Positions 1 to 8,419 of a DNA stretch of 64,000 nt are shown here, piece after piece. Position 1 is the stretch's first letter, and each line of letters starts with the position of its first letter. A program made the position numbers and the translations under genes. Source of the stretch: Pleurodeles waltl (Eukaryota; Chordata; Amphibia; Caudata; Salamandridae); NCBI RefSeq assembly GCF_031143425.1, contig NC_090440.1, positions 1,268,195,123 to 1,268,259,122 on the forward strand, in the 5' to 3' direction. The notes beneath the pieces are model-generated. The model made no database searches. It worked only from the letters and a program-made list of their open reading frames with translations, and was not told the DNA's origin.

Positions 1-190
1 AAGCCACAGTCTCTCAAGTCCCTACAGTGGGTGGCTTGCCCACTGTGCCATCCTGGGGAGTGCAAAGCCACAGTCTCTCAAGTCCCTACAGTGGGTGGCT
101 TGCCCACTGTGCCATCCTGGGGAGTGCAAAGCCACAGTCTCACAAGTGGATGACAGACTCCAGCGGTACTGGAGGAGTCTTGGTGCCCAG
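1..190. repeat. 64-bp tandem repeat
   Basis: The segment starting aagccacagtctc recurs at positions 1, 65 and 129, giving a 64-bp period with two full copies and a diverging third. The array is cut by the window start, so its true length is unknown. It lies beyond the 3' end of MybA in H1 and is probably part of that element's subterminal DNA (inference). Confidence 0.85.
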
Positions 191-247
191 AGTGTATCGT
201 GCAGCCCTGTCCGACACTAATCCGGGCCTGCCCCTTCTGCCAATGTG

Positions 248-1138
248 TCAGCGGTGCTTGAGTTGAAGGGCCCAGCGGAGCGGTGCAGAGACGGCGGTGC
301 CCAGCGGAGCAGTGCATGAGTTGAAGGGCCCAGCGGAGCGGTGCGTGAGAGGAAGGGCCCAGCGGAGCGGTGCTTGAGTTGAAGGGCCCAGCGGAGCGGT
401 GCAGAGACGGCGGTGCCCAGCGGACCAGTGCATGAGAGGAAGGGCCCAGCGGAGCGGTGCTTGAGAGGAAGTGCCCAGCGGAGCGGTGCTTGAGAGGAAG
501 TGCCCAGCGGAGCGGTGCTTGAGTTGAAGGGCCCAGCGGAGCGGTGCTTGAGAGGAAGTGCCCAGCGGAGCGGTGCTTGAGAGGAAGTGCCCAGCGGAGC
601 AGTGCTTGAGAGGAAGGGCCCAGCGGAGCGGTGCTTGAGAGGAAGTGCCCAGCGGAGCAGTGCTTGAGAGGAAGGGCCCAGCGGAGCGGTGCTTGAGAGG
701 AAGTGCCCAGCGGAGCGGTGCTTGAGAGGAAGTGCTTGAGTTGAAGGGCCCAGCGGAGCGGTGCTTGAGAGGAAGTGCCCAGCGGAGCGGTGCTTGAGTT
801 GAAGGGCCCAGCGGAGCGGTGCTTGAGAGGAAGTGCCCAGCGGAGCGGTGCTTGAGGGGAAGTGCCCAGCGGAGCGGTGCATGAGAGGAAGGGCCCAGCG
901 GAGCGGTGCTTGAGAGGAAGTGCCCAGCGGAGCGGTGCTTGAGAGGAAGTGCCCAGCGGAGCGGTGCTTGAGAGGAAGTGCCCAGCGGACCGGTGCTTGA
1001 ATTGAAGGGCCCAGCGGAGCGGTGATTGAGAGGAAGTGCCCAGCGGAGCGGTGCTTGAGAGGAAGTGCCCAGCAGAGCGGTGCTTGAGAGGAAGGGCCCA
1101 GCGGAGCGGTGCTTGAGAGGAAGGGCCCAGCGGAGCGG
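248..1138. repeat. 29-bp GC-rich minisatellite
   Basis: About 30 copies of a 29-bp unit built around gcccagcggagcggtgctt, with two alternating spacers (gagaggaagt and gagttgaaggg). The 29-bp spacing is exact at 901-990. The long minus-strand open frame across this block arises from the repeat having no stops in one frame. I do not treat it as a gene. Confidence 0.9.
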
Positions 1139-1705
1139 TTCTTGTCTTGAAGGGCCCTGTTCAGCGGTTCTTGAGACGGCGGGGCCCTGTTCAGCGGTGC
1201 TTGTCTTGAAGGGCCCTGTTCAGCGGTTCTTGAGACTGCGGGGCCCTGTTCAGCGGTGCTTGTCTTGAAGGGCCCTGTTCAGCGGTTCTTGAGACGGCGG
1301 GGCCCTGTTCAGCGGTGCTTGTCTTGAAGGGCCCTGTTCAGCGGTTCTTGAGACGGCGGGGCCCTGTTCAGTGGTGCTTGTCTTGAAGGGCCCTGTTCAG
1401 CGGTTCTTGAGACGGCGGTGCCCTGTTCAGCGGTGCTTGTCTTGAAGGGCCCTGTTCAGCGGTTCTTGAGACGGCGGGGCCCTGTTCAGCGGTTCTTGAG
1501 ACGGCGGTGCCCTGTTCAGCGGTGCTTGTCTTGAAGGGCCCTGTTCAGCGGTTCTTCACATGTGTCTCAGCGGTTCTTGAGACGGCGGGGCCCTGTTCAG
1601 CGGTGCTTGTCTTGAAGGGCCCTGTTTAGCGGTTCTTGAGACGGCGGGGCCCTGTTCAGCGGTGCTTGTCTTGAAGGGCCCTGTTCAGCGGTTCTTCACA
1701 TGTGT
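1139..1705. repeat. 59-bp higher-order minisatellite
   Basis: A second array with a 59-bp unit made of two related half-units, one containing gttcttgagacggcg and one containing gtgcttgtcttgaag, each followed by ggccctgttcagcg. Phase points at 1162 and 1221 show the 59-bp step. The half-units share the gcggt core of the 29-bp array, so it looks like a higher-order derivative. The array ends about 35 bp from the MybA stop codon. Confidence 0.88.
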
Positions 1706-1739
1706 CTCCAGGGCACCAGATCTGGCCAATATCTGGTGT

Positions 1740-4318
1740 TCACTCGCCATCCGACTTCTCGCTTGCGGGGCCCTCCTGTGCTGGTGTCCCGTGCCTGTGG
1801 GTGTACTCCTTCACCCCCGGAATAGGTCTGTTGGGGCCCTCCTGGGCAGCTCGCCTGCTGCCGGACTTGTCGGACTTGTCGGCCGTGCTGCCCTTGCCAT
1901 CCTTGCCTGATCCTCTGTGTCCCTTGCCTCCCTTTGGAGATGTGTCAGGTGGCACCCCACTTCCTGACGGTGCCAGGGTGGTGCCTGTGGAGGCTGCCGT
2001 CTCTGTCCTCTCGCGCCGGCCCTTGTCTTTTTTTGATTTTTTCCCAGGGGGTGGGCTGGCTGTCCCTTTGCTGCTGGCCGATGTAGCTGCCCTCGAAGGT
2101 GGTGGACTCCAATATCCCTGGACTATGGTCCTTGTAGGTCCAGGGCTTGTGGTGGCTGAGGTGCTGATTGGACTTTTACGAGATGGAGGGGGTGGGTCAG
2201 GTGATGGAAAGAGGTTAAGTTTGGAGAGGAAAAACTTTTTAGGAGCAATGGGAAGGGTAGGTGCAGTGGGTATGGGAGTGGAGGAAGAGGATGTGGTTGT
2301 AGGAGAGTCAAGTGTGCTGTCGTTGGGTGCAGGTGCTTGTGACGGAGGCTGTCGTGAGGTGGATGGCTGTTGGGTGGGTGGCTGCCTGCGTTTGTGTGGT
2401 TTGGAAGAGGGGGTGACAGACACACTGGGAGAGGACACAGGGGACGTGTAAATGGCAGTGGGGGTGGTGACTGCACGTGTGCGGAGTGTTCTGGTGGGTG
2501 TGCTGGTGATGGACGTAGTGGCTGATGAAGTGGTGCATGCAAGTGTGAGTGGAGACGTCACAGGGAGGGAGAAGGGAGACGAGGAGGAGGGGGACTCAGA
2601 GGAGGCAGTGGCTGTTGGCATGTCTGCATGTGGATGTTGCTTGTGTGAATGCTTGTGGGATGTGTGGTGCTTATGTTTGGATGAGCTGACCTTGGGTGTT
2701 GAGGTGTGTGCAGGCTGGTCTGTAGGTGTGTCTGGGATAGGCAGAGGAACAGGGGAGTGGGACTGGGTGGAGGGAGTTGGAGGAGGGAGGCAGGAGACAG
2801 GGACAATGGCTGCCGTCAGTGCTGAGGCCAGAGCGTTGAACGATCGCTGATGGGCAGCCTGACCCGAATGAATGCCCTCCAGGTATGCATTGCTCCGATG
2901 CACCTCCCTTTCCACCCCCTGGTTGGCATTCAAAAGGGTAGACTGCCCAACAATGAGCGTCCGGAGGAGGTCAATGACCTCCTCACTGAGGGCAGCAGGG
3001 GTAACTGGGGCAGGGCCTGAGGTACCTGGGGCGAAGGAGATGCCCGCCTTGGTGTGCGAGTGGGCACGGGGCGAACGCTGAGGGGCTGTCTGGAGGGCGG
3101 GGCTGGTGCGCTGGGTGGCGGCTGTACCTGTTGTTGCTGTGGGCACGGATTTTGCCGCCACCACAAGGGAGCTCCCTTCCGAGGACGTGTCAGTGTCGCT
3201 GATGTCTCCACGTGTCCCCGTTGTGGAGCCCCCCTCGCTCTCCGTCTCACTGGTGAAATCAGAGTCCGTTGCATGGCCCTCCGGGGCCATGTGAGATGCA
3301 GCTCCCTCGTGCTCCAATGCCACTTCTCCTCCGCCAGATGATGCTAATGCACACATGAACAGGAAGAGCAGACAAAAAAAGGGGGGGGAGAAATAAAGAC
3401 ATGTTGAGTGCATGCATTGGCAACACAGTTGGCGGAGAGGACAGACACAGAAGCCCCCTGCACTACGCCGCGCACTTGGGGTACACTACTCAATCAGTGA
3501 GACTTGGCCTACAAGCCAATGGACGACATCTGCACACATAGGTGACACAAGGCCATGGATAGCTGTACTTGGCACCCTACAGAGGTGGAGGGCGGGGCAC
3601 AGGGCCATGCCTTATGGAGGGGACTAGCCTACAGAAATCGCCCTGGCCTAGGGATACCCACATCCCTCCTCCCCCACCCAGACACCTCCACTGCGCGCGA
3701 AGATAGCAGAATGTGCTTGTACTCACCCCCTTGTGTCTGCTGTGATGTCCTCACGCGCCCATCCAAATCTGGGTAGGCCACCGCCAGGATCCGAGACATC
3801 AGGGGGGTCAATTGACGAGTGGCACCCCTCCTGTGTTGGGAGGCCATCCCCAGCAGAGCCTCCGCGGTCTTTCTGCTCCCGCGGCGGATGTCCTCCCACC
3901 TCTTGCGGCAGTGGGTGCCCCGTCTGTTGTGGACCCCCAGGGTCCGGACGTCCTTGGCGATGGTATGTCAAATGTCGACTTTCTGATGGGCGCTGACCTA
4001 TGTGACACGTACAGGGAGAGAAAATAAAACATCAACATTTTCTGCATGCTCGATGTGAGTGTCCCCCCATCCCCACCCTTGCCATGTGGCACATGCTCTC
4101 ATCTGTCGTTTGATGCATGCCTCATACGCTCCCCTCCGCACCTTCGTTCATTCACCCCACTCAACCCAGGCATTGCCCACAAAGCATGGTCCCAGTGTAC
4201 TAACCTGTTGGTCTGGAGGACCGTAGAGTAGCGCATACTGGGGGAGGACCCCATCCACGAGTTTCTCCAATTCTTTAGAAGTGAAGGCAGGGGCCCTTTC
4301 CCCAGTCGCAGCAGCCAT
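1740..4318 (-). pseudogene. Harbinger Myb/SANT-like protein A (MybA), three exons, nonsense mutation
   Basis: Exon 1 is 4318-4205 (38 codons, starting MAAATGERAP), exon 2 is 3997-3727 and exon 3 is 3343-1740. Donors read cag|gttag and ggtgagt, acceptors tag|gtc and tag|ca, and the phases agree across both junctions. Exons 1-2 encode a helix-rich Myb/SANT-like domain with a CRKRWEDIRR motif. The ~530-residue exon 3 is Ser/Thr/Pro-rich with acidic stretches and poly-Ser, likely disordered, and has a helical patch near residues SEEVIDLLRTLI. A TGA codon early in exon 2 (about 3968-3970) sits where the domain normally has Trp, so the full protein cannot be made. Such Myb-like proteins in Harbinger systems bind element ends and partner the nuclease. 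A retained exon-3 frame after the stop suggests recent decay. Confidence 0.72.
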
Positions 4319-4845
4319 TGTCTCTTCCAGACCGAGGTCACAGCAGCACTTGCAGTATAGGTCCTCTCCTGTGGATGATCAGGTCTCGAGTGATTAAGCT
4401 GATAGAAAATGGCAGTCACGCCCGCGGCGGTGCGTACCGCGGCGGTACGTACCACGACCACCGGCGCACTTCGTCATTGGCTCCTGAAACCCATAGGGTT
4501 CTATGTTAACCAATGCGGCTTTGCACCGCGGTCTTTGACCGCCTACCGCCACGGTGTACCACGCCAGCGCATTGACCTCACATCCCATTGTCACACTTCA
4601 CAGGTCAGGCAGCCGCCATTTCAAGGGCTTAATTTCTACTGCGTCACACAGGCCTAGGCCTTGCATTGCCACTCATACAAGCCATTCAATGCATAGCGAA
4701 TCGTGTACTGTGCAAGCTGTGGGAACGTACCTGGGGTTTGCTTGACTCTGTGCTCCATGTTGTCCTTCCTAGGCACCGTCCGCTGGGACTTGCGAGGAGA
4801 TGGAGGAATGTTCCCGTGTACAGACCGCTGGTGGACCTGTCGACA
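4319..4845. promoter_or_regulatory. Divergent spacer between MybA and nuclease
   Basis: The 5' ends of MybA (minus) and the nuclease (plus) face each other across this spacer, which therefore probably carries both promoters (inference). It is rich in ggcggta/taccgcc motifs, including an imperfect palindrome around gtaccgcggcggtacgtac (4434-4452). Similar taccgc/gcggta motifs occur in the subterminal region at 8127-8400, so these may be shared binding sites for the element's Myb-like proteins. No clear TATA box was identified. Confidence 0.45.
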
Positions 4846-5808
4846 ATGGAAGAAAGACATGTCATACTGACATACAGACTTGACCGAGCCACTATATAGG
4901 AACTGTGTGCCCAGCTGGAGCCAGACCTGATGTCACCCATTCGCCAACCCACAGGGATTCCCCATCTGGTGCAGGTTCTGTCAGTACTCCATTTTTTGGC
5001 AAGTGGGTCATTTCAAACAACAGTGGCCATTTCATCAGGGATGTCTCAGCCTATGTTTTCTAAGGTTTTGTCCAGAGTGTTGTCTGCCCTGATGAAATAC
5101 ATGCGGAGCTACATTGTTTTCCCTGAGGTGGGAGATTTGGCTACAGTGAAGGGTGATTTCTATGCCCTTGGACATATTCCCAACATCATTGGTGCCATTG
5201 ATGGGACCCATGTGGCTTTGGTTCTCCCCAGTGAAAGTGAACAGGTGTACAGGAACAGAAAATGTTATCATTCTATGAATATCCAGGTGGTCTGTTTGGC
5301 TGACCAGTACATCTCCCATGTAAATGCCAAGTTCCCTGGGTCAGTGCATGACGCGTACATCATGCGAAATAGCAGCATCCCTTATGTGATGGAACAGCTA
5401 CAGAGACACCGTGTGTGGCTAATTGGTGACTCTGGTTACCCCAACCTGTCGTGGCTACTGACCCCAGTGAGGAATCCCCGGACCAGGGCAGAGGAACGGT
5501 ACAATGAGGCCCATGGGCGGACTAGGAGGGTGATCGAGCGGACCTTCGGCCTCCTGAAGGCCAGGTTTAGGTGCATGCATATGACAGGTGGATCCCTAAT
5601 GTTCTCACCGAAGAATGTGTGCCAGATCATCGTGGCCTCCTGTATGCTTCACAACCTGGCTTTGCGACGCCAGGTGCCTTTCCTGCAGGAGGATGGTCCA
5701 GAGGGTGGTGTTGTGGCAGCTGTGGAGCCTGTGGAGAGTGAAGAGGAGGAAGACGACGGGGACGACACAAACAACAAGGACACAGTGATACAACAGTATT
5801 TTCAATAA
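4846..5808 (+). pseudogene. HARBI1-like DDE nuclease of H1, amber mutation
   Basis: This is the transposase-like nuclease of a PIF/Harbinger element (DDE_Tnp_4 type). From the in-frame ATG at 4930 the open frame gives 292 residues. The family motifs are present: GAIDGTH (catalytic Asp, residue 91), GDSGYP (Asp 167) and RRVIERTFG (Glu 203). The C-terminus is acidic and ends IIQQYFQ-like. The reading frame is clearly homologous further upstream, to the ATG at 4846 (MEERHV), but TAG at 4897-4899 interrupts it. Only re-initiation at 4930 would give a protein, lacking about 28 residues or more of the N-terminal helical region. All three catalytic residues survive, so the damage is confined to the N-terminus. 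An additional upstream exon is possible. Confidence 0.85.
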
Positions 5809-6314
5809 CACACAGGTACGAATCAACACCGCCATTTTACATGTACTTACAGTCTCCTGCCTCTCTACTGTCTGAGTTTCCCCCCAGTTTATGTTAACTG
5901 AGTTGTGACTTTCCCTTCCGTTTTCAGAGATGTGGGCCCCACTGCGTGACCTCTGCTTTGTTTGCCCATGGACTACAGCTGTGTGACAGTGGTATGTTGT
6001 CATCACAATGTAACTGAACATTTTGGCATCATTATGTCTAATACATTTGTTCAAAATACAAGCAGACTCCAGATAATTTTAGTGCAATAAGTGATTTTAT
6101 TTAAGTGCTAAATTTAGGGACATGCTTGAAAATCGGTGATGGGTGATGGTGGAGTAATGTCCATGGCAGAGTCCAGATTTTCAGTCTCACAGGTGCATTG
6201 TCCATATGCCTGTGGAAGGATGGAGCAGGGGCAGTTCAAGGTTGGACAGGGTGACAATGTGGGACAGTGGGATGACATCAGGGGGTATCCTTTGCTGGCG
6301 GGGGTCTTGGCATC
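5809..6314. other. Convergent 3' intergenic region of H1
   Basis: The nuclease (plus) and MybB (minus) converge here. The minus strand carries AATAAA at 6101-6096, a likely poly(A) signal for MybB. The matching gene in H2 has an AATAAA at 63139-63144. No other open frame is convincing. Confidence 0.5.
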
Positions 6315-7816
6315 CTACTCTGTCTTCTTCCTAGATCTCAGGTACCGCTTGCGGGGTGGTTCTTCTTCTGCAGGAGGTGGGGTTCTGGTGGCCTGTTGTT
6401 GCGTGGTGGCCTCCTGTCCACTAGCGCCGGCGGAGGTGGTAGGCTGTTCCTGGTCCATGCTAGTGACAGGGGCCCTTTGTGGTGCCACATGGTCCCGCAA
6501 TGTGGTGACAATCTGGTTAAGAGCCACGACGATGGTCCCCATTGCGGAACTAATGGCTCGGAGTTCTTCCCTGAACCCCATGTACTGTTCCTCCTGCAGT
6601 ACCTGGATCTCCTGGAACCTGGCCAGTACCGTAGCCATCGTCTCCTGGGAGCGGTGGTATGCTCCCATGATGGAGGAGAGGGCCTCGTGGAGAGTGGGTT
6701 CCCTGGGCCTGTCCCCCCCCTGTCGCACAGCAGCCCTCCCAGTTCCCCTGTTTCCGTGGGCCTCTGTCCCCTGGACCGTGTGCCCACTACCACTGCCCCC
6801 AGGTCCCTGCTGTTGTTGGGGTGGTGGGTCAACCTGGGTGCCCTGTAGTGGTGGACACACCGCTGATTGACGTGTCCTGGAGACAGAGGCATTGGCCCGC
6901 TGGGTGGGAGCTGTGCTGGTGTTCCCAGAGGGGGGTAGGTCTGCTGTGGCCTGTGGCTGTGTGAGGGGAACCGACTGTCCTGAGGTCCCCGATGGGCCGG
7001 GCTGGTCATCTGGGTCCAGGGAGACAGAGCTGCTGTCATCACTGGGGGCCTCTTCTGGGGGTGGAATGGACATTTCTGGACCCTCCTGGGCGGTGTGGTG
7101 GCGTTCGGGTCCTGCAGGGGTATAAGAGTATGGTTATTGCTTCTGTGTGTGCGATAGTGTGCAATGGGTGGGTGGCCGTGTACCCCAGTGCTGGCATTCC
7201 CTTGTGGGGGCTGTTGTGACGGTGGCTTGTGGGGGAGATGGGTATGTGCAGTGGGCATGCTTTGGTGATGGGTGTCCATGCTTTGTGGACGCATGGAGGG
7301 CTAGGTGTTGGGATGGGTGGGTTGTGATGGTGAGCCATTTGCAAGGAGTTGGTGTGATGGGGGTGGGGGTGAGGGTGGGGGTATGATTTGGCATGCAGGT
7401 GGGGTGGGGGGAATGAAGTAGTGAAGATTTGACTTACCAGAGTCCATTCCTCCAGCTACTCCTGCGAGGCTCTCAGGATGCAGGATGTGCAAGACTTGCT
7501 CCTCCCATGCTGTAAATTCTGGGGGAGTAGTTGGGGGCCCGCCGCCAGTCTTCTGCTCCGCGATGTTGTGCCTTGATACCATGGAACGCACCTTCCCCCG
7601 TAGGTCGTTCCACCGCTTCCTGATATCGTCCCGATTTCGTGGATGCTGTCCCACAGCGTTGACCCTGTCCACTATTCTTTGCCATAGCTCCATCTTCCTG
7701 GCAATGGTGGTGTGCTGCACCTGTGTCCCGAAGAGCTGGGGCTCTACCCGAACTATTTCCTCCACCATGACCCTGAGTTCTGCGTCAGAAAACCTGGGGT
7801 GTCTTTGGGGTGCCAT
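6315..7816 (-). CDS. Harbinger Myb/SANT-like protein B (MybB), two exons, open frame
   Basis: Exon 1 is 7816-7438 (donor g|gtaagt) and exon 2 is 7111-6315 (acceptor tgcag|g). The phase matches and the product is about 391 residues with no stop. Residues ~5-75 form a Myb/SANT-like trihelix domain, with FSDAELRVMVEEI in helix 1 and IRKRWNDLRGKV in the recognition helix. The middle is Ser/Pro/Gln-rich. Residues ~285-335 (QETMATVLARFQEIQ...) look like a coiled coil, and the C-terminus is basic (PPRKRYLRSRKKTE), a likely nuclear localisation signal. The same gene, with the same 379-nt first exon, occurs in H2. The protein probably binds element termini or escorts the nuclease (known role for Harbinger Myb-like proteins; inferred here). 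It is distinct from MybA. Whether it is expressed cannot be seen. Confidence 0.8.
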
Positions 7817-8315
7817 GGGGTGGTGTGGATGAGGTGTGGGGTGGTGTATGTGTTGTAGAGTGTGGTGAGTGTGGTGGTGTATGGTGTTTTGTGCGTGGAT
7901 ATTGTGTGGGTGATGTTGTGATTTGCCTCTATGTGATGGTGTACTCTATTCTGTGCTGTCTCTCTCTGGCCTTCAGTCGCAATTGTGGTCGTAAGGGTTT
8001 GTGGGTGATGTAGGTGTGTGTTTTATATTGTAATGGGTGTGTGGGAGTGGTGTGTGTATGTGTCTCAGGTGTGTGTATTTTGAATTGTCCAATGTGGCTG
8101 TGTTTTGTAAAGGTGTGTGTATTTTGAGCGCGACGGTGTGTACCGCCAATGGAATACCGCGGTTGAAAGACCGCTGCGGGGATTTGTGGGTCGGAATAGC
8201 ATGGGCGTATATCTGTTGGCGTGACGGTGGAGGTTTGGTCATTGCCAGTTTTTCGCTGGCCGTTGGTGTGGCAGACTTTTGTTGTTGTCGGGTTTTTGGC
8301 GGTTTGCCAGTTGCG

Positions 8316-8328
8316 GGTCAGAATGACC
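8316..8328. promoter_or_regulatory. ERE-like palindrome 1 in H1 terminus
   Basis: GGTCAGAATGACC is a perfect match to the consensus nuclear-receptor palindrome GGTCAnnnTGACC (oestrogen response element). It lies 85 bp inside a second copy at the element end. Receptor binding is not shown. The motif may equally serve the transposase or MybB. Confidence 0.6.
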
Positions 8329-8400
8329 GTGGCGGTTCACCGCGACCGCAGCGGTGTTATGGCGATCTTCTGACCGGCGGTAAGCGCCTTTTACCGCCGA

Positions 8401-8413
8401 GGTCAGAATGACC
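8401..8413. promoter_or_regulatory. ERE-like palindrome 2 at H1 end
   Basis: A second perfect GGTCAGAATGACC, 3 bp from the end of the element. The mirror site in H2 at 60897-60909 is also perfect, so the palindrome is conserved between copies as part of the terminal repeat. Confidence 0.6.
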
Positions 8414-8419
8414 CCCTAA

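Larger units (their letters stand above)
1..8416. mobile_element. PIF/Harbinger DNA transposon H1 (left end outside window)
   Basis: Gene content identifies the element: a HARBI1-type DDE nuclease (plus) with Myb/SANT-like genes on the minus strand on both sides. The right terminus ends ...gaccccc at 8416, followed by taa, a plausible 3-bp Harbinger target duplication. The adjoining DNA at 8420 resumes in the middle of a Gypsy LTR, which supports insertion into that LTR. The same terminal sequence, inverted, opens H2 at 60894. No matching left terminus is present in the window, so the element is longer than 8.4 kb. Assigning the minisatellites at 248-1705 to the element is inference. Confidence 0.8.
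7817..8416. repeat. Subterminal and terminal region of H1
   Basis: GT-rich DNA upstream of MybB passes into a GC-rich terminal block (8113-8416) with many accgc/gcggt motifs and the short inverted repeat ggcggtaa...ttaccgcc (8376-8398). The reverse complement of this block matches 60894-61140 closely, which defines the conserved element end. The opposite terminal repeat of H1 is not in the window. Confidence 0.75.

Noticed and set aside
217..882. 221-codon minus-strand open frame
   Set aside because: It runs entirely within the 29-bp minisatellite and encodes a simple reiteration. Nothing suggests translation.
1702..2451. 249-codon plus-strand open frame
   Set aside because: Antisense to MybA exon 3, whose frame, splice sites and homologous relic support the minus strand.
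6338..7294. 318-codon minus-strand frame overlapping MybB
   Set aside because: Alternative frame of MybB exon 2 plus intron. The spliced frame has the conserved domain and matches H2.
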